Shown: positions 1 through 6,993, counted from the first letter of the stretch. The stretch: 57,191 bases of DNA from Pseudomonas neuropathica (GCF_015461835.1 NZ_JACOPX010000028.1:1-57191), one strand, 5' to 3'. Numbers and translations are program-made. The notes: generated by a model not told the origin, from the letters alone.

Positions 1-70
1 AGCAGTGAAACGATGCATCGCCGATGGTAGTGTGGGGTTTCCCCATGTGAGAGTAGGTCATCGTCAAGAT
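1..70 (+). rRNA. rrf: 5S ribosomal RNA, 3' part (5' end outside the window)
   Basis: The first 70 bases match the 3' half of a Pseudomonas 5S rRNA as remembered, including the GCATCGCCGATGGTAGTGTG stretch and the GAGAGTAGGTCATCGTCAAG end. The 5' half and the rest of the rRNA operon lie upstream of the window. It is followed 10 bases later by a terminator, as expected for the end of an rrn operon. Confidence 0.95.
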
Positions 71-79
71 TAAATTCCG

Positions 80-116
80 AAACCCCAATTGCGAAAGCAG
101 TTGGGGTTTTGTTTTG
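80..116 (+). terminator. Rho-independent terminator of the rRNA operon
   Basis: AACCCCAATTGC and GCAGTTGGGGTT form a stem around a GAAA tetraloop (81-108). It is followed by a T-rich run TTGTTTTG. It closes the rRNA operon just upstream of mrdA. Confidence 0.93.
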
Positions 117-292
117 CCCGCAGGAAAGTTTTCACAGGACAACGCTGTCCCAGCCGTCGCAAGAAATGGCCATTGGGGAAATTCCCTCTGAAATGACCGG
201 GCAGTTTTTGGTATGGTGCAGCTCGTTTTTTTAACGGACTGATGTCATGCCCACGGATCGGCACTCATTTATGTCAAAGAGTTGCTGTAGAA

Positions 293-2185
293 ATGCCTGA
301 ACCCATCCCGATCAAAGACCACGAAAAAGAGACGCGCCTGGTCAACAAACGGTTGATCGCCTGCGCCTTGTTCGTTTTCGCCATCAGCTGCGCCCTTGTC
401 GTGCGCCTGTACATCCTCCAGGTGGTGGAGTTCGATTACCACTCCACAATCTCCGAAAACAACCGCGTCCACGTATTGCCGATCCCGCCGACACGCGGCT
501 TGATCTACGACCGCAACGGCGTCTTGCTCGCCGATAACCGCCCCAGTTTCAACCTGACCATCACCCGCGAGCGCGCCACCGACGTCAATCAGGAACTGGA
601 CGAGGTCATCAACCTCCTGCACTTGCCTGCAGAAGATCGTACAGTCTTCGATAAAGCCATGAAGCAGTCCCGTCACCCGTTTACGCCGGTCACGCTGTTC
701 TATGAGCTGACGGAAGAGCAAATCGCTGTATTGGCCGTCAATGAGTTCCGCCTCCCGGGCCTTGATGTTGAACCCCAGTTCGTCCGGCATTACCCGCTCG
801 GCGCGCATTTCGCCCACTCGATCGGCTACGTCGGGCGGATCAATGAAAAAGAGTCGAAGAGCCTCGACTCGGTCGAATATCGCGGTACGCAATCCATCGG
901 CAAAACCGGCATCGAACGCTTCTACGAGGCGCAACTACACGGCCACGTCGGTTACGAAGAAGTGGAGACCAACGCTCAAGGTCGCGTACTCCGTGTGCTC
1001 AAACATACCGACCCGGTCCCGGGCCAGAACATCGTCCTGAGCCTCGACATCAAACTGCAGGAAGCCGCCGAAGCCGCGCTGGGTGATCGTCGTGGTTCAG
1101 TGGTAGCGCTCGATCCGTCGACGGGCGAGGTATTGGCCATGGTCAGCAATCCGAGCTTCGATCCGAATCTGTTCGTCACCGGTATCAGTTCCAAGGAATA
1201 CTCGGCACTGCGAGATTCGATCGACAGGCCGCTGTTCAACCGTGTGCTGCGCGGGCTCTACGCACCGGGCTCGACGATCAAGCCAGAAGTGGCAATCGCC
1301 GGCCTCGACGCCGGCGTCGTGACACCGCAGACGCGCGTCTTCGACCCCGGTTATTACCAACTCCCGGACTTCGATCACAAGTACCGCAACTGGAACCACA
1401 GTGGCGACGGCTGGGTGGACATGGACGCGGCGATCATGCGTTCCAATGACACCTATTTCTACGACCTTGCGCATAAGCTCGGCATCGATCGCCTGCACGA
1501 TTACATGGCAATGTTCGGCTTGGGTGAGAAGGTCTCGCTGGACATGTTTGAAGAGTCGCCCGGCCTGATGCCATCGCAAGCGTGGAAGCGCGCGACTCGC
1601 CGTCAAGCCTGGTTCCCGGGCGAAACGGTCATCCTTGGCATCGGCCAGGGCTATATGCAGGTCACACCGCTGCAACTGGCTCAAGCCACGGCATTGATCG
1701 CCAACAAAGGTGTATGGAACCGGCCGCACCTGGCCAAGACCGTGGACGGTGTTGCTCCTGTCGACGAACATCCGATGCCGAACATCCTGCTCAAGGATCC
1801 GCGAGACTGGGAGCAGGTCAATCACGGCATGCAGATGGTGATGCACGATGCGCGAGGCATCGCTCGTGCGGCCGCGGCCGGTGCGCAATATCGCATCGCT
1901 GGCAAGAGTGGTACCGCGCAAGTGGTGGCGATCAAGCAGGGCGAGCGCTACAACCGCGAGAAAACCCTGGAGCGCCACCGCGATAACGCCTTGTTCGTTG
2001 GCTTTGCGCCGGCCGAGCATCCGAAGATTGCGATTTCGGTGATGATTGAGAACGGCGAGGCCGGTGGTCGTGTTGCCGGCCCTGTGGTGCGGCAGATCAT
2101 GGACGCCTGGCTGCTTGATCAGGACGGCCATCTCAAGCCGCAATACGCCTCGCCGACGAAAGCGCCGGGTGACCCCCACGTTTAA
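293..2185 (+). CDS. mrdA: Penicillin-binding protein 2 (peptidoglycan D,D-transpeptidase MrdA), stand-alone copy
   Basis: Inner-membrane transpeptidase that cross-links peptidoglycan during cell elongation. I place the start at 293 (MPEPIPIKDHEKE), giving 630 residues; the frame stays open to an ATG at 242 but the extra 17 residues do not look conserved. Residues 21-45 form one membrane segment. The dimerisation domain follows (TRGLIYDRNG at 67-76), then the transpeptidase domain with the active-site SxxK motif S327-T-I-K330, SND at 384-386 and a late KSGT motif. Usual family length is about 630-650. The gene stands alone between the rRNA operon and a convergent lipoprotein gene, with none of the rodA, rlpA, mltB or rsfS neighbours of the canonical mrdA. 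It may therefore be the second PBP2 paralogue known in pseudomonads. I see no clear Shine-Dalgarno for either start. Confidence 0.93.
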   Translation: MPEPIPIKDHEKETRLVNKRLIACALFVFAISCALVVRLYILQVVEFDYHSTISENNRVHVLPIPPTRGLIYDRNGVLLADNRPSFNLTITRERATDVNQELDEVINLLHLPAEDRTVFDKAMKQSRHPFTPVTLFYELTEEQIAVLAVNEFRLPGLDVEPQFVRHYPLGAHFAHSIGYVGRINEKESKSLDSVEYRGTQSIGKTGIERFYEAQLHGHVGYEEVETNAQGRVLRVLKHTDPVPGQNIVLSLDIKLQEAAEAALGDRRGSVVALDPSTGEVLAMVSNPSFDPNLFVTGISSKEYSALRDSIDRPLFNRVLRGLYAPGSTIKPEVAIAGLDAGVVTPQTRVFDPGYYQLPDFDHKYRNWNHSGDGWVDMDAAIMRSNDTYFYDLAHKLGIDRLHDYMAMFGLGEKVSLDMFEESPGLMPSQAWKRATRRQAWFPGETVILGIGQGYMQVTPLQLAQATALIANKGVWNRPHLAKTVDGVAPVDEHPMPNILLKDPRDWEQVNHGMQMVMHDARGIARAAAAGAQYRIAGKSGTAQVVAIKQGERYNREKTLERHRDNALFVGFAPAEHPKIAISVMIENGEAGGRVAGPVVRQIMDAWLLDQDGHLKPQYASPTKAPGDPHV

Positions 2186-2191
2186 CTTTCA

Positions 2192-2240
2192 ACAGTTCAC
2201 AATAGCGGCTCATGCAAGCTGAGTCGCTACTGTGAACTGT
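2192..2240. terminator. Large inverted repeat between convergent mrdA and lipoprotein genes
   Basis: A 20-base arm at 2192-2211 pairs with 2221-2240 (18 of 20 positions match) around a 9-base loop. It lies between two convergent stop codons and has no long T-run on either side. A bidirectional terminator is the likely role. Confidence 0.6.
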
Positions 2241-2250
2241 CTTGCAAAGC

Positions 2251-2922
2251 CTATTTGCAGCGGTAACCCTCGGGCATCGTGACGGTGTAGTTGCGCTGCA
2301 CGCGATCCTCGAAGTTCAGGTTCTGCAAGCCCTGTTCTACCAGAAAGGCTTCAACCTTGGTGGATTGGCAGTCTTCGTTATAGGACGACGCGCGAAGCAG
2401 GTAGACCGGGCGCTTGCTGACTTCGTCGCGGGCAGTGGCAACGAAGGTGCTGAGCGTGGTGTAACCGGTGCGCTCCGAGGTCCCTACCGGTCCATAGGTG
2501 GTGTTCGGTTTACTCGTACAGGTCAGTCGGTCGTCTTTTTTCTTGCTGGTCTTGCACACGGTAGAGGTGCTGGTCGGCACTTGCCCATAGTCGGTGGCGG
2601 TATAGCGGTAAGTCACCTGTCGACTGCCAATATCGAGGCTGACAGTCATTTTTATCGGCGCGTGGTTCTTTGGCAGACTGGCGTCGGTATAGACCTCCTG
2701 GAACCCCCTGTCTTTCAGCGCGTTAACCATGTCGCGAAGATAATAGCGGGCATTAAGAGCGTTTTCGTCGCTGCCACTCGCAGACGTCACCAGCACAGTC
2801 GCCTTTCGGTCGAAATGATAGTCCGGATCGGGTGTGGCATTTAGCGCTACGTCCATTTGCGTGGCGCAGCCGCTGATCAACGCTGTCAGTAAAAACAGCG
2901 CGCAAAGTAAAAAACGGGTCAT
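2251..2922 (-). CDS. Predicted outer-membrane lipoprotein, DUF4136-like, unknown function
   Basis: A 223-residue protein with a clear lipoprotein signal: MTRFLLCALFLLTALISGC, where Cys19 follows the ISG of the lipobox and would carry the lipid. The mature part has a segment YHFDRKATVLV and later LKDRGFQEVYTDA, which recall the DUF4136 family of envelope lipoproteins. It also carries two further Cys pairs (near VCKTSKK and LTCTS) that could form a disulphide. No enzymatic motif is seen. The gene is convergent with mrdA and is followed upstream by the Xre/DUF2975 pair. The function is not known and the family assignment is tentative. Confidence 0.75.
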   Translation of the reverse strand: MTRFLLCALFLLTALISGCATQMDVALNATPDPDYHFDRKATVLVTSASGSDENALNARYYLRDMVNALKDRGFQEVYTDASLPKNHAPIKMTVSLDIGSRQVTYRYTATDYGQVPTSTSTVCKTSKKKDDRLTCTSKPNTTYGPVGTSERTGYTTLSTFVATARDEVSKRPVYLLRASSYNEDCQSTKVEAFLVEQGLQNLNFEDRVQRNYTVTMPEGYRCK

Positions 2923-3007
2923 GACAAAGCCACCTTACAAACTAAGGATTGAATAAGAGTTAAACGGTGTGGACTGGCGACAATTAACTCGCGCTGATGC
3001 GTAAGGC

Positions 3008-3214
3008 TCAGTCTTTCTGGTATTCCAGCAAATCGCCTGGCTGGCAATCGAGTGCTGCGCAGAGCTTGTCCAGGGTGGCCATCTTCACGCCCTTGACCTT
3101 GCCATTCTTCAGTAATGACAGATTGGCCTCGGTGATGCCCAGCAGGCTGGCCAACTCTTTCGAGCGAATTTTTTGCGTGGCCATGACAACGTCAAGGCGG
3201 ACGATAATGGTCAT
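3008..3214 (-). CDS. Small Xre-family regulator (YozG-type HTH), partner of the DUF2975 protein
   Basis: A 68-residue DNA-binding protein made almost only of a helix-turn-helix of the Cro/C1 YozG type: LASLLGITEANLSLLKNGK is the HTH core, followed by LDKLCAALDCQPGDLLEY, a signature end of this subfamily. The start MTIIVRLDVVMA matches the usual N-terminus of such proteins, although there is no strong Shine-Dalgarno. It lies 9 bases after the stop of the DUF2975 gene on the same strand, so the two are an operon. Pairing of a DUF2975 membrane protein with this tiny regulator is common in bacteria; the signal and the regulated genes are not known. Its base composition is lower in GC than the house-keeping genes around it. 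Confidence 0.88.
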   Translation of the reverse strand: MTIIVRLDVVMATQKIRSKELASLLGITEANLSLLKNGKVKGVKMATLDKLCAALDCQPGDLLEYQKD

Positions 3215-3223
3215 TGTATTGTT

Positions 3224-3829
3224 CTATATGTATTGGCTTTGCTCATCGCTGAGTACTTTTGCATCGCGCATGATAATTGAAAACAAACAGAGCAATACGC
3301 CTTTGACAATCTCGTAGGCAGAAGTGGAAGACAGGCCGATCGAGAACTGAAAAATACGATCCCCAGGCGGCAGATCAATAGACAGGGCCAAACCTTGCAA
3401 GGTCTCTACCAATGGGTAGGCGGCCGGAGAAATGATGCACAGAATCCCTACTCGCCATAGCACCTTGATGTTGCGCTCGGTCCAGGTTTCGCCGCGGGAC
3501 AAGCGCAGGAAAAACAACCCTGTCAGCCAGAGCACGTAGGTCGAAAGCAGGACGGGCAGAAAATCCAAAACGACGAGTAGCGCAGTGACCAGGGGCGAGA
3601 GCCATGTATCGGGGGCAAGCAGGGCACCTTCGACAAACGGGTCAAGTAATTGCGGCGAGTTTTCGGCGAAGGCGTAGAGCAGAGCCGCGAGCATTTCATC
3701 CGTTTGGAAGAACCAGATCGAAGCGTTGCCACCGACCTCGGTCACCGCTAAGACCCAGACAAGAATCGCTGCCAGTAATCCGACCCAATGCATGCGCTGC
3801 AGTGCCAATCCGTTGTTACGAGTACTCAT
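3224..3829 (-). CDS. DUF2975 family integral membrane protein
   Basis: A 201-residue protein with about four hydrophobic segments: WVGLLAAILVWVLAV near the N-terminus, LVTALLVVLDFLPVLLSTYVLWLTGLFFL in the middle, GILCIISPAAYPLV, and a C-terminal stretch with IVKGVLLCLFSIIM. This pattern and the adjacent YozG-type regulator fit DUF2975. The start at 3829 (MSTRNNGL) is chosen because AAGGA lies 6-7 bases before it, whereas an in-frame ATG at 3850 has no ribosome-binding site. The operon order is DUF2975 then regulator. A role as a membrane sensor or modulator of the small regulator is an inference. Confidence 0.82.
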   Translation of the reverse strand: MSTRNNGLALQRMHWVGLLAAILVWVLAVTEVGGNASIWFFQTDEMLAALLYAFAENSPQLLDPFVEGALLAPDTWLSPLVTALLVVLDFLPVLLSTYVLWLTGLFFLRLSRGETWTERNIKVLWRVGILCIISPAAYPLVETLQGLALSIDLPPGDRIFQFSIGLSSTSAYEIVKGVLLCLFSIIMRDAKVLSDEQSQYI

Positions 3830-4138
3830 GAAAAATCCTTGCGGTGTCATTGGGAATGACTAATTCTCGATGTTAAATTATCGAATGGCAATAATAAATT
3901 GTTCTTGTTTTGTGAAGGGCGTTGTTGGCATCGGACGCAGTGGTCATAGAGTGAACCTCAGTTCAATCGATTTGCGGGGATTTCAATGTCGATAGGTTCT
4001 CGAGTTCGAAGCATGTCGAGAGCAGGGGAGGGCGAACCACGCGGTGGCCGCTGATATCGATGACGGGTTCAGCGAATGATTGGAGCGGGGGGGGGGGCAT
4101 GCGCCACAAGCATGCTTCAGTCCCCGCTCTAACCGGTA
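3830..4138. other. Intergenic stretch with an 11-G tract in a hairpin
   Basis: No gene is seen in these 309 bases. Its notable part is a GAGCGGGG/CCCCGCTC stem (about 4085 and 4124-4131) that encloses an 11-base G run (4087-4097) and a GCATGC/GCATGC inner stem. It lies directly after the nitroreductase remnant and may have been that gene's terminator. Confidence 0.55.
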
Positions 4139-4303
4139 TTAATTGATCTCGGTAATGAAGTTTTCCCGCGAGCGGCGAACCTTTTTCAAGTTGACCAACC
4201 AGTCTCCCTCACTGGCTCTATGCCCTAGCGGCAGAATCACAACACTGCGCAAGTTGCGGGCCGTGAGTCCGTGGATTTCATCGATGGCTGCCGGGTCGAA
4301 ACC
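4139..4303 (-). pseudogene. 3' remnant of a nitroreductase-family (NfsB-like) gene
   Basis: Reading the minus strand from 4303 gives 54 in-frame codons ending in TAA at 4139: GFDPAAIDEIHGLTARNLRS, then VVILPLGHRASEGDW and LVNLKKVRRSRENFITEIN. This matches the C-terminal end of NAD(P)H-dependent nitroreductases of the NfsB/dihydropteridine reductase type, where the LPLGYR and DWL(V/A)NLPKVR segments are conserved. The codon just before GFDP is TAA and no upstream coding DNA remains, so about three quarters of the gene is lost. The split REP and the IS110 element lie 54-90 bases upstream. The element sits cleanly in the REP, so the loss of the 5' part is probably a separate deletion. Confidence 0.8.
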
Positions 4304-4415
4304 TTAGGTCTGTCAGTGTGCTCGTCATCAAATTCCGCAAAGGTGAAAGATGTTCTCCGCCCCCACATTTGAAATGCATTCCAATGTGGGAGATTCTATG
4401 GTTGAGGGGAAGCCC

Positions 4416-5357
4416 TCAACTGACTTTTGTCTGATATTCGCTTTGCCCTTTCAGCAAAGCGAATACCACCCGAGCAAGTTTGCGAGCCAGCATCACCAAC
4501 GCCTGCGTGGTGCTAAAACCCCGTGCTCTTTGGGCTTCGTAAAACCCTTTCCAGGCTATCGTACGGCTAGCCGACATCGCTGCGTTGTGCAAAAGTCGGC
4601 GGGCCTCGGGGTCTCCGCGCTTGGTCAAGCTGCGGCGACCGTCCTTTTGCCCTGATTTCGATACCCGTAAATCCATGCCCAGGAAGGCGATAAACGCATC
4701 CGCGTTGCTAAATTCCCCCCGCTGAAACGCCGTGAGCAGGCGCGCTCCGGTCAGAAATCCAATGCCCTCAACTTTCAGGCAACGCTTCAATTGGCCGAGC
4801 AAACCGGCTTGTTTGAGCTGATCGTTGATCGTCTTTTCGATCATCGTTTCAAGCCGCTGCATGGATTTTATTTGTTCAGCAAAAGCTGCCTTCAACAGCG
4901 GCTCATTCGACCAGCTCTGCACCAGGCCGACCCTTGCCTGGACCAAAGCCGCGCGGCGGCGGAAAAGGCTCAGGAGCTGGCGGTACAGCGGTGATGGCGG
5001 GGTCCAGGGGCGCAACTCCTCGGCTTCGTTCTTCAGGTAACGGGCCAGCAACTTGGCGTCCAAGGCGTCGGTTTTGGCGCGGATCTTCACGCCTTCGCGG
5101 TAATGTTTGAGTTCATAGCCGCCCACCATGTAAATCGTGCAACCGGCCGCATAGGCCAAATCAGCGAATTCCAGGTGGTAGATGTTGGTTGCCTCAATGG
5201 CAATAGACACGGGGACGAGCAAGGCCTTCAGCCACTGCTTGATGGATGTTTTGGTATTGGGAATCGCTTCAAGCAGATCGCTATCGGCCTGATAAATCAC
5301 CAGTTCATTTTTGGCGACATCCACGCCAACGATCGGATTTGATAGAGCGACTGGCAT
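4416..5357 (-). CDS. IS110-family transposase (RuvC-like DEDD recombinase)
   Basis: RNA-guided recombinase of the IS110 family, 313 residues from the start at 5357 (MPVALSNPIVGVDVAKN). This start has GGAGGGG about 10 bases upstream and is preferred to a GTG 36 bases earlier. The N-terminal RuvC-like domain shows the acidic set D13 (VGVDVAK), E55 (AIEATN), D97 and D100 (KTDALDAK). The C-terminal Transposase_20 domain has VEGIGFLTGARLL, FLGMDLRVSKSGQKDGR and KRGDPEARRLLHNAA, and a downstream Ser in AMSASRT that is a candidate catalytic serine. The frame is complete and shows no disabling change, so the element may be active. In this family the recombinase works with a bridge RNA encoded in the same element. 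Confidence 0.94.
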   Translation of the reverse strand: MPVALSNPIVGVDVAKNELVIYQADSDLLEAIPNTKTSIKQWLKALLVPVSIAIEATNIYHLEFADLAYAAGCTIYMVGGYELKHYREGVKIRAKTDALDAKLLARYLKNEAEELRPWTPPSPLYRQLLSLFRRRAALVQARVGLVQSWSNEPLLKAAFAEQIKSMQRLETMIEKTINDQLKQAGLLGQLKRCLKVEGIGFLTGARLLTAFQRGEFSNADAFIAFLGMDLRVSKSGQKDGRRSLTKRGDPEARRLLHNAAMSASRTIAWKGFYEAQRARGFSTTQALVMLARKLARVVFALLKGQSEYQTKVS

Positions 5358-5403
5358 TGCCACAGGATCCCCTCCGGGATAAGGTTTGAGCACTTGAAGG
5401 GCT

Positions 5404-5550
5404 CACCCAGAGGCGCAGGCTTGTTCCTATCGTCGGTCTAGCCAGATGCATTCTTTATCGGCGCTTGGGTGAAAGGAGGAGGGGCGAAATCTCCCACGGT
5501 CTGTGCTGCGTCAACAGTCAGAATCGAGCCTTGTCCCTCCTCCTCCCTTC
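5404..5550 (-). ncRNA. Putative IS110 bridge RNA with readable target- and donor-binding loops
   Basis: On the recombinase strand, 5550-5535 pairs with 5484-5471 (GGAGGAGG with CCTCCTCC as its core), and 5471-5461 pairs with 5416-5404 (CACCCA with TGGGTG, GCGC with GCGC). The first loop contains GGCTCG (5530-5525), identical to the left half of the target. It also contains GTGGGAG (5497-5491), the complement of the core plus right half, CTCCCAC. The second loop contains AGAAT (5454-5450), identical to the element's right end before CT, and ACAAG (5424-5420), the complement of CT plus the left end, CTTGT. This is the guide logic described for IS621-type bridge RNAs. The 5' and 3' ends are approximate and transcription is inferred. 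Confidence 0.82.
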
Positions 5551-5610
5551 AAGTCCTACCATACAAGCGAGCCTGCTCGCGAAGGACCCTCAAAGCCGTC
5601 GCAAAAAAAA

Positions 5611-6015
5611 TCAGGCCCCAGGCACCGGGCAGCTCATGTCACCTTCTTCACACTTCAAATACTGTTTCAGCGACTCAACCCGCAGCTTGGTCACCCCCGT
5701 CAGACAACTGCTGTAAACCCACGGATAAACGCTCCCGCCAGTAACTCCCGACGATGAAAACTTGCACTCGGCATCCCGAAACCCGAGCCACGCCCGCTGC
5801 GCGCTGACCAACAGCTTCTTGCCATCCGGGTTGTCCTTCAAGCGTCCAGTGATCTGCTGGTACACGGTGTTCAATTCCTTGTCCGCCGCTTTGAAGTCCT
5901 GCCCGGCGCACTGATTCATCGTCGCCTGATCGCTGGCATTGGCGCAGTCGACGGCGGCGTGGGCGAGGGGAGTGAACAGAAAGGGGGTCATGGCCAGAAG
6001 CAGGCGTGGGGACAT
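5611..6015 (-). CDS. LprI-like (DUF1311) secreted protein
   Basis: A 134-residue protein starting at 6015 with a signal peptide (MSPRLLLAMTPFLFTPLAHA, cut after AHA). The mature domain begins VDCANASDQATMNQCAGQDF and continues with ADKELNTVYQQI and SAQRAWLGFRDAECKF, the pattern of the LprI/DUF1311 family. Some members inhibit lysozyme, others are only known as periplasmic. Five further Cys in the domain suggest disulphides in the periplasm. The open frame reaches 6072, but the extra N-terminal residues would precede the signal peptide. The gene ends 25 bases from the IS-split REP, and the downstream side has no recognisable terminator. A lysozyme-inhibitor role is possible but not shown. Confidence 0.85.
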   Translation of the reverse strand: MSPRLLLAMTPFLFTPLAHAAVDCANASDQATMNQCAGQDFKAADKELNTVYQQITGRLKDNPDGKKLLVSAQRAWLGFRDAECKFSSSGVTGGSVYPWVYSSCLTGVTKLRVESLKQYLKCEEGDMSCPVPGA

Positions 6016-6072
6016 GGTCAAGTCTCGCTGTATCGAAGATAAGTGCCGAGCAGTGTAGCGGCTGCTTCGCAC

Positions 6073-6993
6073 TTATTCAGGCAGGCGCATTCGGGAGGCG
6101 TCGAGCAAACGGCCGGCGATGGCCGCAATCTCTTCGCCATCGTGCAGCCTTTCCAGCCAATGTGCAGGAATGCCCCGCACGCCGTAATAGGCGCCGGCCA
6201 ACTGACCGGTGATCGCAGCGGTGGTATCGGCGTCATCACCGAGGTTGGCCGCTCGCAAAATGGCCGCTTCGAAGCTGTCCGTCTGGTGAAAGCACCACAG
6301 CGCCGCTTCCAGGGACTGCACGCTGTAGCCATTGCCTTTGATGTCCGTCTCGGACAGAACGAGGTATTCGCCACGGGCAATGGCGGCGACCTTGGATTGC
6401 GAGAAGCTGGCGGAAGGCAACTGACGCAGTTCTGCTTTGCTTGCGCCTTCGAGCGCTCTGGCAATCAACCCGGCCAACAATTGGCAGCATTCGATGGCTT
6501 CAGGTGCTGCGTGGGTGGTTCGCGAACTGTCGGCGGCAAAGCTCTGGATTTTCCGGGCATCGGGAAAGTAGAACAGCACCACCGGCACCAGACGCATCAG
6601 CGAACCGTTGCCGGCGCTGTACGGGTCGGTCGAGCCGGCGAAGGGATCAGCGGTTTGTTGATACTGCGCGAGCGCCTGGCTGACGGTCATGCCGACATCG
6701 AAACATTCACCGGTCGAACTGAGGTAACCCCATTGCCACCAGTTGAGGTAGCGCCCCATCTGATCGGCAGCGTTGAATCCATTCTTGTTCAGCAGGCTTT
6801 CTGCCAGACAGAGGGCCATGGAAGTGTCATCGGTCCACTGCCCTGGCTTGAGGTGGAACGGGCCACCGCCGACCATATCCGTCAATGGTGGGAATGATCC
6901 CCGTGGTTTGAACTCAACCGTAGTACCGACAGCGTCGCCGCACGCAAGACCGAGCAGGGCTCCGCGGTAACGTTCAGCGAGGGATGGCGGCAT
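6073..6993 (-). CDS. ADP-ribosylglycohydrolase family protein (DraG/ARH-like)
   Basis: Predicted hydrolase that removes ADP-ribose from proteins or related small molecules using two metal ions. The 306-residue frame from 6993 (MPPSLAERYRGALLGLACGD) has AAGGA 7-8 bases before the ATG; the longer frame to 7149 is not supported. Family features are GDAVG near the N-terminus, the metal-binding QWTDDTSMAL motif, SAGNGSLMRLVPV, a conserved RTTHAAPEA and the C-terminal NLGDDADTTAAITGQLAGAYYG with its metal-binding acidic residues. All key acidic residues are present, so it should be active. It sits alone between the LprI-like gene and the divergent SRPBCC gene, with no partner ADP-ribosyltransferase in view. 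The substrate cannot be told from sequence. Confidence 0.92.
   Translation of the reverse strand: MPPSLAERYRGALLGLACGDAVGTTVEFKPRGSFPPLTDMVGGGPFHLKPGQWTDDTSMALCLAESLLNKNGFNAADQMGRYLNWWQWGYLSSTGECFDVGMTVSQALAQYQQTADPFAGSTDPYSAGNGSLMRLVPVVLFYFPDARKIQSFAADSSRTTHAAPEAIECCQLLAGLIARALEGASKAELRQLPSASFSQSKVAAIARGEYLVLSETDIKGNGYSVQSLEAALWCFHQTDSFEAAILRAANLGDDADTTAAITGQLAGAYYGVRGIPAHWLERLHDGEEIAAIAGRLLDASRMRLPE

Larger units (their letters stand above)
4391..5565 (-). mobile_element. IS110-family insertion sequence, about 1175 bp, inserted in a REP with a CT core
   Basis: Reading the minus strand, the target is GGCTCGCT followed directly by CCCACATTGG, and the element lies between these halves. It begins TGTATGGTAGG at 5565 and ends CATAGAATCT at 4391, so CT is present at both junctions and once in the empty site. 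There are no terminal inverted repeats and no longer target duplication, as is usual for IS110. The non-coding part before the recombinase gene is about 208 nt and after it about 25 nt, the layout of the IS110 subgroup rather than IS1111. A hairpin TTGAGGG/CCCTCAA (4402-4419) contains the recombinase stop codon. Confidence 0.9.
4357..5586. repeat. REP palindrome pair split by the IS110 element
   Basis: The bases 4357-4390 (…CCAATGTGGG) and 5566-5586 (AGCGAGCCTGCTCGCGAAGG) join into a normal REP unit GTGGGAGCGAGCCTGCTCGC once 4391-5565 is removed. The same unit is intact at 39583-39606 and 48317-48342. The insertion therefore lies exactly inside a REP with no other base lost. Confidence 0.9.

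Noticed and set aside
2192..2240. Operator for mrdA or the lipoprotein gene
   Set aside because: It lies between two stop codons of convergent genes, so a terminator role fits better.
4350..4655. A 101-codon plus-strand frame at the IS right end
   Set aside because: It is an antisense shadow of the transposase and split REP.
5465..5757. Three overlapping plus-strand frames in the IS110 left end
   Set aside because: They cover the bridge RNA and REP sequence, have no homology, and differ from each other only by frame.
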